From NCBI GenBank assembly GCA_963741505.1, contig CAVUIJ010000003.1, forward strand, positions 62,001 through 126,000: a stretch of 64,000 bases of DNA, given 5' to 3'. A program made the translations under genes and the position numbers. This document shows positions 9,025 through 18,190 of this stretch, piece after piece. This DNA is from JAKFWF01 sp963741505. GTDB lineage: Bacteria; Pseudomonadota; Alphaproteobacteria; Rhizobiales; Hyphomicrobiaceae. How positions within the stretch are numbered: the stretch's first letter is position 1; the number at the start of each line of letters is the position of its first letter. The notes under the pieces are model-generated. The model did not search any database and had not been told where the DNA came from. It saw nothing but the letters and a program-made list of their open reading frames with translations.

Positions 9025-10089
9025 ATGCTGGAAGCTGGCGCCGCCTTCCGCCCCGAGGCTACCACCATCCGGCAGGACTGGCCGGCGCTATCCCGGCATC
9101 TGGCGGCGCACGGGCTGGCCTTCGATGCAACTGTGCCGCCGCCGCAGTTCGCCGGCGGCTTCGGCAACCTCAACTACCTCGTCACCGTCGATGGCAAGCC
9201 CTGGGTGCTGCGCCGGCCGCCGCAGGGTCCAATCCCGCCCGGCGCCAACGACATGGCGCGCGAGTTTCGCATCCTGTCGGCGCTGGCGAGCGTATTCGCG
9301 CTGGCGCCGCGCGCGCTGCACTTTTCGGCCGACACGGCGGTGCTCGGCGCGCCGTTCCTGATCCTCGAATACCGGCCCGGGCTGATCATTCGCGAGCTGC
9401 TGCCGTCGGGCCTCGATTCGCACAGTGCCGGGCCGATGCTCAGCCGGATGCTGGTCGACATCCTGGCAAGCCTGCACGCGATCGACACCGACAGCATCGG
9501 CCTTGGCAGTTTCGGCAAGCCGGACGGGTTCCTTGCGCGTGCGGTCGACGGCTGGGCCAAGCGCGCCGCGATCGCCGGCGACGGCGAGGTATCGCCGGCC
9601 GGGCGGTCGGTGATCGACTGGCTGCGCAAGGCACCGGTGCCGGCCGGCGACGTGACGCTGCTGCACAACGACTTCAAGCTCGACAACGTCATCCTCGATC
9701 CCGGCAGTCTGGCGCCGGTCGCGGTGGTCGACTGGGACATGGGCTCGCGCGGCGACCCGCTGTTCGACCTGGCGACGATGCTGAGCTACTGGACGCAGTC
9801 CGACGACCCGCCATGCATGCATGAAGTGCGGCAGATGCCGACGGCGATGGCGGGCTTCTACAGCCGCGCGCAGATGATCGACGCCTACGCCCGGGCCAGC
9901 GGCCGCGACGTGTCGCAATTTCGTTTCCATCGCATTCTGACGATGTTCAAGACCAGCATCGTCTACCTGCAGCTCGGCGCCCAGTGGCGGCGCGGCGCCA
10001 CCAACGATCCCCGTTTCGAGCGCTTCACCAAGCTCGGGCTCGACCTGCTCGACTTCACCCACGAGATCGTCATGGGGCGAGCGGCGTAA
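9025..10089 (+). CDS. Phosphotransferase family protein (APH/ACAD10-like kinase)
   Basis: The 354-residue protein kinase-like phosphotransferase belongs to the aminoglycoside/choline kinase group. It shows the Gly-rich start FAGGFGNLNYLV, the conserved RRPPQGPIPPGANDMAREF segment characteristic of the bacterial homologues of ACAD10/11 kinase domains, the catalytic LLHNDFKLDNVILD loop and the metal-binding VVDWDMGSRGDPLFDLA. Homologues act on hydroxyacyl-CoA-type substrates before dehydration by acyl-CoA dehydrogenases; that assignment is family knowledge, not shown here. It starts 7 bp after the SDR stop and is probably co-transcribed. Confidence 0.88.
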   Translation: MLEAGAAFRPEATTIRQDWPALSRHLAAHGLAFDATVPPPQFAGGFGNLNYLVTVDGKPWVLRRPPQGPIPPGANDMAREFRILSALASVFALAPRALHFSADTAVLGAPFLILEYRPGLIIRELLPSGLDSHSAGPMLSRMLVDILASLHAIDTDSIGLGSFGKPDGFLARAVDGWAKRAAIAGDGEVSPAGRSVIDWLRKAPVPAGDVTLLHNDFKLDNVILDPGSLAPVAVVDWDMGSRGDPLFDLATMLSYWTQSDDPPCMHEVRQMPTAMAGFYSRAQMIDAYARASGRDVSQFRFHRILTMFKTSIVYLQLGAQWRRGATNDPRFERFTKLGLDLLDFTHEIVMGRAA

Positions 10090-10120
10090 CTCAAGACCGG
10101 CCCTGTCCTGCTCTACTCTC

Positions 10121-10232
10121 TCAACGTGCATTCCCGGGCGAACGCTGGAAGCGTGAGACCCGGGATCGCGTCCCATCCGATAGGACGCGATCCCGGATAC
10201 GCCCACAGTCGTGGACGTTCCGGGAAGGCAAG
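10121..10232. repeat. Intergenic inverted repeat (hairpins)
   Basis: The stretch between the convergent phosphotransferase and uup genes contains a strong hairpin, CGGGATCGCGTCC at 10161-10173 pairing with GGACGCGATCCCG at 10183-10195, within GC-rich flanks that also share CCCGGG blocks. It resembles the palindromic intergenic units common in alphaproteobacteria and could act as a bidirectional terminator. Only one copy was found in the window. Confidence 0.6.
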
Positions 10233-10271
10233 TAGATGGTGGGGCGAACCACCCCGATTTCTGCTGCGTCA

Positions 10272-12082
10272 CTACCCCGCCAATTCCTCGCGCAGCATCT
10301 CGAGCTCGAGCCACTGCTCCTCGGCGGCGGCGAGTGCGGCTTCGGCAGCCTTCAGCTCGGCGGCGGCGGCGTTGAAGGCGGCCGGGTCCTTGGCGAACAG
10401 GTTGGGTGTGGCGAGCTTGGCCTGTAGCTGCTCGATCTGCGCCTGCAGCTTGTCCATCGTCGCCGGCAGCGTATCGAGTGCGTGCTTCTCCTTGAACGAC
10501 AGCTTGCGCTTGGTCTTCGGCTCGATGGCGGCAGCCGGTGCACCGGCCGGCGGCCCGGCGGCGGCCACCACCTTGGTCGAGGCCAGATCGGCACCCTGGC
10601 GCTGCGCGATCATATCGGAATAACCACCGGCGTACTCGATCCAGCGGCCATGGCCAACCGGTGCGACCACGCTGGTGACGATGCGATCCAGGAAATCGCG
10701 ATCGTGGCTGACCAGCAGCACGGTGCCTGGATAATCGTCGATCAGCTCCTGCAGCAGGTCGAGCGTCTCCAGATCGAGATCGTTGGTCGGCTCGTCGAGC
10801 ACCAGTACGTTCGAGGGCTTGGCCAGCACGCGCGCCAGCAGCAGCCGGGCGCGCTCGCCGCCCGACAATACGCTGACCGGGCTGCGCGCCTGCTCGGGCT
10901 GGAACAGGAAATCCTTCATGTAGCTCGCGACGTGGCGCACCTGGCCGTTGACGGTGACCTTGTCGCCCTTGCCCCCGGTCATCGCCTCGGTGACGGTCCA
11001 GTTGGGATTGAGTTCGTCGCGGCGCTGGTCGAGTTGCACCAGTTCGAGATTGGCGCCGAGACGTACCGTTCCGCGATCCGGGGCCAGCTCGCCGATCAGC
11101 ATCTTGAGCAAAGTCGTCTTGCCGGCGCCATTGGGGCCGACGAGGCCGAGGCGATCGCCGCGCATCAGTCGGAGCGAAAGGTCGCGCACCACCGGCACGC
11201 CGCCATATGATTTCGAAATGCCGATCGCCTCGGCCACGAGCTTGCCCGAGCTGCCAGCCTCGGACACCGCCATGGTGACGTTGCCGGTGACCTTGCGTGC
11301 CTCACGCTTTTCTTTCCGCATCTGGGCGAGCAGGGCGACGCGGCGTACATTGCGCTTGCGCCGGCCGGTGACGCCACCGTGCATCCACTGCTGCTCGCGG
11401 GCGATTTTGCGATCAAGCTTGTGGGCTTCGAGCTCTTCCTTCTCCAGCACCTCGTCGCGCCAATTCTCGAAGCTGGCGAAGCCCTGCTCGTTGCGGCGGG
11501 TGGTGCCGCGGTCGAGCCAGACGGTGGCGCGCGACAGGTTTTCGAGGAACCGCCGGTCGTGGCTGATCAGCACGATCGCCGCCCGCAGGCTCTTCAGCTC
11601 GGCTTCGAGCCATTCGATGGCGACGAGATCGAGGTGATTGGTCGGCTCGTCGAGCAGCAGAATGTCGGGCCGCGGTGCCAGGGCGCGGGCAAGCGCTGCG
11701 CGCCGGGCTTCGCCGCCGGAGATCTTCGCCGGGTCTTCATCGCCGGTGAGACCCAGATCCTGCAGCAGCGCGCCGGCGCGATGGTGATCGTCCTGCGGCC
11801 CAAGTCCCGCCTCGACATAGGCGAGCGTACTGTCGAATGACCGGTGAGGTCGACCTCCTGCGGCAGATAGCGGACGCGGGCGGCGGGATGCATGAAGCGC
11901 TCGCCCTTGTCCGGCTCGATGACGCCGGCGGCGATCTTGAGCAGCGTCGACTTGCCCGAGCCGTTGCGGCCGACCAGGCAGATGCGATCGCCGGCTGCCA
12001 CCGAAAGCTCCGCCCCGGTCAACAGCGGCGTGCCGCCGAAGGTCAGATGGATATCGCGCAAGGCAAGGAGGGGCGGTGCCAT
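10272..12082 (-). CDS. uup: ABC-F family ATPase, Uup type (one frameshift)
   Basis: Cytoplasmic tandem-ATPase protein of about 600 residues without membrane segments. The first cassette has Walker A GRNGSGKST; its signature and LLLDEPTNHLDLVAIEWLEAEL follow after a frame change near 11,828. The linker is charged and the second cassette is complete: GPNGAGKTT, LSGGERARLLLARVL, LVLDEPTNDLDLETLD. The end has the Uup-type coiled coil starting KRKLSFKEKHALDTLP. The start is ATG 12082 (MAPPLLALRDIHLTF); the extension to 12142 looks spurious. The frame change is equivalent to one lost or two gained bases and conservation continues across it, so it is probably a sequence error. ABC-F proteins act on ribosomes; Uup is linked to transposon excision and ribosome function. 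Confidence 0.88.
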
Positions 12083-12218
12083 CAGTCCGATCGTTCTAGG
12101 GTGCTGCAGCCGAACGCAGGCAGCGAGCACGGCTTCTGCCACATGCCGGCGAGTGAAGCCATCGGGCGAATCGGCGGTGGTGATGGAACAGTGGTTGCTT
12201 TGCCGCCGATTGCAATCT

Positions 12219-12228
12219 ACGTATACGT
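12219..12228. promoter_or_regulatory. Small palindrome in divergent promoter region
   Basis: A perfect 10-bp palindrome ACGTATACGT lies 25 bp upstream of the dehydrogenase ATG (12254) in the 171-bp divergent spacer shared with uup. Its position suits an operator or an extended -10 region. The assignment is weak, since no matching regulator gene is adjacent. Confidence 0.3.
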
Positions 12229-12253
12229 TAATCCCACCAGAGGAAGCCCCCCG

Positions 12254-13415
12254 ATGAAATCGTCGAACGCGCTTCAGATCGCCATTCTGCCTGGCGACGG
12301 CATCGGCATCGAGGTCATGGCGCCATGCCTGGAGCTACTGGCGGCGGTCGAGCAGCGCGTCGGCGGTTTTGCCCTGGCGACCTCGAGCCATGCCGCCGGT
12401 GCCGGCAACTATCGCGATACCGGTACCGCACTGCCGAAAGACACGTTAGCCGCCTGCGCCAAGGCCGACGCGATATTGCTGGCGGCCATGGGCCTGCCGT
12501 CGGTGCGCTATCCCGACGGTACCGAGATCACGCCGCAGATCGATTTGCGCATCGAGCTTGGCCTTTATGCCGGGGTGCGACCGGTGCGCACTATTCCCGG
12601 GCTGCCGACGGTGCTGGCCGATCCGCGTGCCGCAAATCTCGACTTCGTGCTGATCCGCGAGTTGACCGAGGGGCTGTTCGCGACCAAGGGCAAAGGCGCC
12701 GTCGTCAACGACATCTGCGCCACCGAGACACTGGTCATCACTCGCGCCGTGTCCGAGCGGCTGTTCGACTTCGGCTTCAAGCTCGCAACCAACCGCAAGG
12801 CGCGTGGGCTACCTGGCCGGCTGACACTGGTTGACAAGGCAAACGTGTTTGCTTCGTTCGCCTGGGCGCGCAAGATATTTGCCGAGCGGGCGGCGGCTTT
12901 TCCCGGCGATCGAGCACAATTTTGCCTATGTCGATGCCACCGCCCTCGATATGGTGCGTCGTCCCTGGACCTTCGACGTTCTTGTCACCGAGAACATGTT
13001 CGGCGACATCCTGTCGGACCTCGGGGCCGGCCTGATGGGCGGCATGGGCATGGCGCCGTCGGCCGACATCGGCGACAAGCATGCCGTATTCCAGCCCTGT
13101 CACGGCACCGCGCCAGATATCGTCGGCCAGGGCAAGGCCAATCCGACCGCGATGTTCCTGTCGGCGGCGATGATGCTCGACTGGCTTGGTGACCGGCACG
13201 GCGAGCGCCGCCTCAACACCGCCGCGCGCCTGATCGAGTCGTCCGTCGGCCGGGCCTATGTCGAGCACAAGCTGAAACCGTTCGAACTCGGTGGCACGGC
13301 CGGCACCAAGGCGATCACTTCGGCGGTGCTGGCGGCGGTCAAGACCGATCGATGCTCGACCGCGCCGCCGCCGGCTGACAATTGGCCGCGCGCACTCCGT
13401 CAGGCATTATGCTAG
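12254..13415 (+). CDS. Isocitrate/isopropylmalate/tartrate dehydrogenase family protein (one frameshift)
   Basis: NAD-dependent beta-decarboxylating dehydrogenase of about 370 residues. It begins with AILPGDGIGIEVMAP, contains RIELGLYAGVRPVRTI and IRELTEGLF, and has the catalytic Lys in LVDKANVF. After an extra C near 12,903 the frame moves by +1 and conservation resumes with VDATALDMV, VTENMFGDILSDL (Asp metal ligands) and HGTAPDIVGQGKANPTAM. Substrate-loop residues resemble TtuC/YeaU-like malate or tartrate dehydrogenases more than LeuB, but this is a guess. The last 25 residues are unlike the family, so the true stop may lie earlier. It is divergent from uup. Confidence 0.85.
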
Positions 13416-13501
13416 CCTGTCGCGCAGCCGTCATCACGCGCGGCTAGACGCTGCAACGCGCCCTCGCGAATGGTGCGTGCGCAATCACTGGGAGGATATC
13501 G

Positions 13502-14831
13502 ATGAAGGCGTTCAATATTGGTGGATTGGCGGTCGCCGGTGCGATCGCGTTCGGCGCGATGCCGGCGCTGGCGCAGACCGAGATCCAGTGGTGGCATGCG
13601 ATGACCGGCGCCAACAACGACGTCGTCGTCAAGCTCGCGGAAGAGTTCAATGCCAGCCAGAAGGACTACAAGGTGGTGCCCACCTACAAGGGCAGCTACC
13701 CCGACACCATGAACGCCGGCATCGCCGCCTTCCGTGCCGGCAATCCGCCGCACATCATGCAGGTGTTCGAGGTCGGCACCGCGACGATGATGGCCGCCAA
13801 GGGCGCCATCAAGCCGGTGCAGGATATGATGAAGGAAGCCGGCGAGAAGTTCGATCCCAAGTCCTACCTGCCGGGCATCACCGGCTACTACTCGACCGCC
13901 AAGGGCGAGATGCTGTCGTTCCCGTTCAACTCGTCATCGATGGTGATGTGGATCAACAAGGACCAGCTGAAGAAGGGCGGCCTCGATGCCGAAGCCGGCG
14001 CCGAAGACCTGGCCGGAGGTATTCGAAGCGGCGAAGAAGCTGCGCGCCATCGGTGTCGCCGACCTGCGGCTTCTCGACCGCCTGGACCACCTGGGCCCAC
14101 ATCGAGCAGCTGTCCGCCTGGCACAACGTGCCGCTCGGCGACCAAGGCCAACGGCCTCGACGGCTTCGATACCGAGCTGAAGTTCAACTCGCCCGCTGCA
14201 CGTCAAGCACCTGACCAATCTGGTCGAACTGCAGAAGGACAAGACGTTCGACTACGCCGGCCGCACCAACACCGGCGAAGGCCGCTTCACTTCCGGCGAA
14301 TGCCCGATCTTCCTGACCTCGTCGGCGTTCTACGGCAACGTCAAGGCCAACGCCAAGTTCGACTTCGCCGCCGTGCCGATGCCGTATTACCCCGATGTCG
14401 CCGGCGCACCGCAGAACTCGATCATCGGCGGCGCCTCGCTGTGGGTGATGGGCGGCAAGAAGCCCGAGGAATACAAGGGCGTGGCCAAGTTCTTCACGTT
14501 CCTGTCCGACACCGACCGGCAGATGAAACTGCACATCGAGTTCGGGCTACCTGCCGATCACCAATGCGGCCTACGAGAAGACCCGCGCGTCGGGGTTCTA
14601 TGACAAGAACCCGGGCCGCGACACGCCGCTCGTTTCGACTCGCCAACAAGCCGCCGACCGAGAACAGCCGTGGTCTTCGCCTCGGCAACATGGTGCAGAT
14701 GCGCGACATGTGGGCCGAGGAAATCGAGGCCGCATTGCAGGGCATCGAAGCCGCCGCAAAAGGCGCTCGACGACGCCGTCGCGCGCGGCAACGCCGTGCT
14801 GCGCCAGTTCGAGAAGTCGGTGTCGCGGTAA
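13502..14831 (+). CDS. Carbohydrate/sn-glycerol-3-phosphate ABC substrate-binding protein (UgpB-like, seven frameshifts)
   Basis: A periplasmic binding protein of about 440 residues can be read across seven single-base insertions near 13991, 14064, 14137, 14195, 14545, 14638 and 14760. The signal peptide is MKAFNIGGLAVAGAIAFG...ALAQ. UgpB landmarks are IQWWHAMTGANND, YKGSYPDTMNAGIAAFRAG, FPFNSSSMVMWINKD, CGFSTAWTTWAHIEQ, KANAKFDFAAVPMPYYPD and SIIGGASLWVMGGKK; the end is LRQFEKSVSR, stop 14829-14831. A GGGAGGAT ribosome-binding site precedes ATG 13502. The permease and ATPase genes normally next to ugpB are absent here. All seven shifts are +1 and each segment matches the family, so the gene is probably intact in the cell. 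Confidence 0.85.
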
Positions 14832-14834
14832 GCA

Positions 14835-14861
14835 GCTTCGGGCTTCGCCCGGTTGCGAAGC
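14835..14861. terminator. Possible terminator hairpin after the ugpB-like gene
   Basis: GCTTCG at 14835-14840 pairs with CGAAGC at 14856-14861 around an inner GGGC/GCCC stem just downstream of the stop codon. There is no T-run, so intrinsic termination is uncertain. Confidence 0.35.
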
Positions 14862-14889
14862 CCAGCATGCCGGCCGATACACAATGAGT

Positions 14890-15030
14890 GTCATCCTCGG
14901 GCTTGGCCCGAGGACCCATCCATCTGCAATACGAAGGTGGATGGGAATTGTCACCGACGAAACAGCCCATATAGTACCCGCCCATGCCGGCAGCGGCACC
15001 ATGGGTCCTCGGGCCAAGCCCGAGGATGAC
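14890..15030. repeat. Intergenic inverted repeat, 30-bp perfect arms
   Basis: Arms at 14890-14919 (starting GTCATCCTCGGGCTTGG) and 15001-15030 are exact reverse complements, separated by 81 bp that contains a further CATCCATC/GGTGGATG stem. Each arm is also internally palindromic around TTGG. This matches a widespread alphaproteobacterial intergenic palindrome type. It fills the gap between ugpB-like and the hydrolase gene. Confidence 0.85.
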
Positions 15031-15068
15031 GCCAATGGGCGTGGAAATAGCGGGGCTTCGTTCGACCC

Positions 15069-15821
15069 GTGCATACTTTTTCCTCCGACGACGCTGAGAT
15101 CGCCTATCTCGATAACGGCGCCGGCCCGCCGATCCTGCTGATTCACGGCTTCGCCTCGAACGCGCGCACCAACTGGGTCGAAACCGGCTGGGTGCGCCAT
15201 CTCGTCCGCGACGGCTTTCGCGTCATCGCCCTCGACAATCGCGGCCACGGCGCCAGCACCAAGCTCTACGACCCGGAGCAATACACGACCGCGATCATGG
15301 CCGAGGATGCCCGCCGGCTGCTCGACCACCTGCACATCGCCCGAGCGCACGTCATGGGTTATTCGATGGGCGCGCGCATCACCGCGCAGTTGGCGCTCGC
15401 GCACCCGGAGCGGGTCGAGACCGCGATCATCGCCGGCCTCGGCATCAACATGATCCATGGCCTTGCCGGCGCCGAGCCGATCGCCACTGCCCTCGAAGCC
15501 GCTAGTCTCGACGACGTGACCGACATCCAGGCCCGCGCCTTCCGCATCTTCGCCGACCAGACCAAGAGCGACCGGCGGGCGCTGGCCGCCTGCATCCGCG
15601 GCAGCCGCGAGCGGGTCTCAGCCGAGACGGTGGCCCGCATCGCCTGCCCGGTGCTGGTCGCGGTCGGCACCACCGATACCGTCGCCGGCTCCGGCCCGCA
15701 GCTGGCCAAGCTCATCCCCGGCGCGCGGTCGCTCGACATCACCGGACGCGACCACATGCGCGCGGTCGGCGACCGGATCTACAAGGAAGGCGTGTCGGCC
15801 TTTCTGGCAGCCCACAAGTAG
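15069..15821 (+). CDS. Alpha/beta-fold hydrolase
   Basis: The 250-residue esterase/lipase-like enzyme shows an oxyanion-hole motif LLIHGFASN, DNRGHGAS, the nucleophile elbow MGYSMGA, an acidic residue in VGTTDTVAG and the catalytic His in TGRDHMRAV near the C-terminus. The start is GTG 15069, immediately after the inverted repeat. Family members include peroxidase-like, 3-oxoadipate enol-lactonase-like and esterase enzymes, so the substrate is undetermined. The AtuA gene follows after 15 bp on the same strand and may be co-transcribed. Confidence 0.85.
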   Translation: MHTFSSDDAEIAYLDNGAGPPILLIHGFASNARTNWVETGWVRHLVRDGFRVIALDNRGHGASTKLYDPEQYTTAIMAEDARRLLDHLHIARAHVMGYSMGARITAQLALAHPERVETAIIAGLGINMIHGLAGAEPIATALEAASLDDVTDIQARAFRIFADQTKSDRRALAACIRGSRERVSAETVARIACPVLVAVGTTDTVAGSGPQLAKLIPGARSLDITGRDHMRAVGDRIYKEGVSAFLAAHK

Positions 15822-15836
15822 AGCGAGGCGGTTCAC

Positions 15837-17195
15837 ATGGCTTCGAAGCAAGTGCTTGAGACTGGGCTGCGGCGCCGGCTTTTCATCCGACCGGCTGGAG
15901 CCGGCGATCGATCTCGCCCGCGACGGTCGCCTCGACTACCTGGTGTTCGAGACCATCGGCGAGCGCACGCTGGCGTTCGGCCACCGCGATCGCAAGCTCG
16001 ATCCGAAGCGCGGCTACAATCCGCAGCTTGCTGCCCGCATGCGCGGCGTCTTGCGGCACTGTCGCGAAAACAACACCCGCATCGTCACCAACATGGGCGT
16101 CGCCAACGTCGTCGCGGCCGGCCGAGGTGACCGTTGGTATCGCCCGCGAACTGGGCCTCGAGGGTCTTGAAGGTCGCCTGCGTCGAGGGCGACGACGTCA
16201 CCGACGATGATGACGCCCGACACGGTGCTGTTCGATCATGGCAACCGTACCATCGCCGAGGTCGGCTAAGCCGGTGGTCGGCGCCAACGTCTACCTCGGC
16301 ATCGACGCCATCCTGCCGGCGCTCGAGACCGGCGCCGACGTGGTGATCACCGGCCGCGTCGCCGATCCGTCGCTGTTCCTGAGCCCGCTCGTGCACCACT
16401 TCGGCTGGGCCCGCGACGACTGGACGCTGCTCGGCCGCGGCACGCTGGTCGGCCATCTGATGGAATGCGGCATGCAGATCACCGGCGGCTACTTCGCCGA
16501 TCCGGGCTTCAAGGACGTGCCGCGCCTCGCCGACTGCGGCTATCCGATCGCCGAAGCGTCGGCCGACGGCAACGTCGTCATAACCAAGCTGCCGGCGGCC
16601 GGCGGCGTGGTGTCGGCGCGCACGGTGAAAGAGCAGCTGCTGTACGAGGTGCACGACCCGGCCGCGCTACCTGACGCCCGACGTCACGGCGGATTTCTCT
16701 CATGTCCGCGTCGACCGAGACAGGGCCGCGACCGGGTCGAGGTCAGCGGCGGCTCAGGCTCGGCCCGGCCGGACGACGCTGAAGGTCACGGTCGGCTTCG
16801 ACGGCGGCTACCTCGGCGAGGGCGGCATCAGCTACGCCGGCCCGAACGCCGCCGCGCGCGCCACGCTCGCCCGCGACATCCTGGCCGAGCGCCTCGGCCG
16901 CCATCCGGGCTTTGCCGAAGACCTCCGGCTCGACCTGATCGGCATCGACGCGCTGCACGCCACCGCCGGCGTGCCGGCTTCCTCCGACATCCGCGACGTG
17001 CGCGTCCGCGCCGCCATGCGCAGCGCCGATCGCGGCGCCATCGAGACCATGCTGTGGGAGGTCGAGAGCCTGCTGTGCTGCGGCCCGGCCGGCGGCGGCG
17101 GCTATCGCGGCCAGATCAGCCCCAGCGTCATTACCCACTCGACCTTGATCGAGCGCAGCCGCGTACAACCAACCGTCCAGGTGCTGACCGCATGA
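15837..17195 (+). CDS. AtuA-family protein (acyclic terpene utilisation type, nine frameshifts)
   Basis: A protein of about 450 residues can be followed through nine single-base insertions near 15858, 16120, 16169, 16206, 16267, 16667, 16716, 16729 and 16772. Landmarks of the AtuA family (PF07287) are LGCGAGFSSDRLEPA, DYLVFETIGERTLA, TNMGVANVVAA, VVGANVYLGIDAIL, VVITGRVADPSLF, GHLMECGMQITGGYFADPG and ITKLPAAGGVVSARTVKEQLLYEV. AtuA was named for citronellol/geraniol catabolism, but this branch is widespread and its substrate is unclear. The stop overlaps the next gene's ATG (17192). Every shift is +1 and flanking residues match the family, so this is probably an intact gene with sequence errors. 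Confidence 0.82.
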
Positions 17196-17539
17196 CCCGC
17201 CGCATCGCCCTGCACAAGCTTGCTCATGCCCGCGCCGGCGACAAGGGCGACACCTCGTCGATCTCGGTGTGGGTCTATGATCCGGGCGACTATGCGCTGG
17301 TGAAAGAGCAGCTGACGGCGCAGCGGCTGAAGGCCGCCTTTCCACGCCTTATTCGCGGCAATGTCGTCCGCTACGCACTCGACGAATTGTGTGGGCTGAA
17401 CTTTGTCGCCTACAATGCCTTGGAGGGCGGCGTGAACACCTCGCTCAACCTCGATAGTCACGGCAAATCATGGAGTTCGCTCCTGCTTTCGCTGGAGATC
17501 GAGGTGCCGGAGAACCGCCGTGACGTTGGCAGGGTCTGA
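17192..17539 (+). CDS. AtuA C-terminal ferredoxin-fold domain as a separate protein
   Basis: The 115-residue protein opens RRIALHKLAHARAGDKGDTSSISVWVY; the ARAGDKGD signature is that of the small domain that follows AtuA in longer homologues. Here it is a separate gene overlapping the AtuA-family gene by 4 bp, so the two products probably work as a pair. No signal peptide or membrane segment is visible. The biochemical role is unknown. Confidence 0.75.
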   Translation: MTRRIALHKLAHARAGDKGDTSSISVWVYDPGDYALVKEQLTAQRLKAAFPRLIRGNVVRYALDELCGLNFVAYNALEGGVNTSLNLDSHGKSWSSLLLSLEIEVPENRRDVGRV

Positions 17540-17542
17540 TTG

Positions 17543-18190
17543 ATGCTCAAGCGTTTTCGACAATTGGTTTTCGGTGCCGTCGCCGCCTGCCTGTCGGCCA
17601 CGGCGCCGCTCGTCGCGCAAGTGCTGGAAAACCACGAGTGCTATGGCGAGGACAACGAACGGCGCATCAAGGCCTGCTCGGAGCTGATCGATACCCCCGG
17701 CATCTCGCTGGAAAACCAGAGTGCCGCATTCGCCATGCGGGCGCTGTCGCACTCGCTGAAGGGCGCCTACGACACCGCGATCCGCGACTACGATCAGGCG
17801 ATCCGCATCGTGCCTGATTTCGCGGTGGCGCTGAACAACCGGGCCTGGGCCTATTTCAAGTCCGGCCGTGCCGCCATGGGCCTGACCGACGTCGAAAAAT
17901 CGCTGGCGCTCGACCCTTCGAGCCCGCACACCTACGATACCCGCGCCCACATCAAGCAATGGACCGGCCAGCCTTCCGCCGCGCTTGCCGACTACGAGCG
18001 GGCGATGGCGTTCGGCGGCCAGCGCATGATCAAGCTCTATCAGTGCGGGTTGGCGGCGGCCGGCCTGTACAAGGGCCCGGCCGATGGGTTCTCGTCCTAC
18101 GAGTTGCGCCGCGCCATGGAGATCTGCGTCCAGGGCACCACCTGCGATCCGCTGCCGCCCGACGAGGAATGCAAGGCCGCGACTTCGTGA
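17543..18190 (+). CDS. Secreted tetratricopeptide-repeat protein
   Basis: The 215-residue protein has an N-terminal signal sequence (MLKRFRQLVFGAVAACLSATAPLVAQ) followed by three TPR-like helix pairs (AFAMRALSHSLKGAYDTAIRDYDQAI, AVALNNRAWAYFKSGRAAMGLTDVEK, HTYDTRAHIKQWTGQPSAALADYERA). Several Cys residues near both ends (CYGEDNERRIKACSEL; CVQGTTCDPLPPDEEC) suggest disulfides in the periplasm. TPR proteins are interaction scaffolds; no partner is evident. The gene is convergent with mtgA and the open frames overlap at the 3' ends. Confidence 0.75.
   Translation: MLKRFRQLVFGAVAACLSATAPLVAQVLENHECYGEDNERRIKACSELIDTPGISLENQSAAFAMRALSHSLKGAYDTAIRDYDQAIRIVPDFAVALNNRAWAYFKSGRAAMGLTDVEKSLALDPSSPHTYDTRAHIKQWTGQPSAALADYERAMAFGGQRMIKLYQCGLAAAGLYKGPADGFSSYELRRAMEICVQGTTCDPLPPDEECKAATS

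Noticed and set aside
13502..17195. ugpB-like and AtuA genes as pseudogenes
   Set aside because: Between the insertions the residues match the families without gaps or stops and all shifts have the same sign; error is a simpler explanation than decay.
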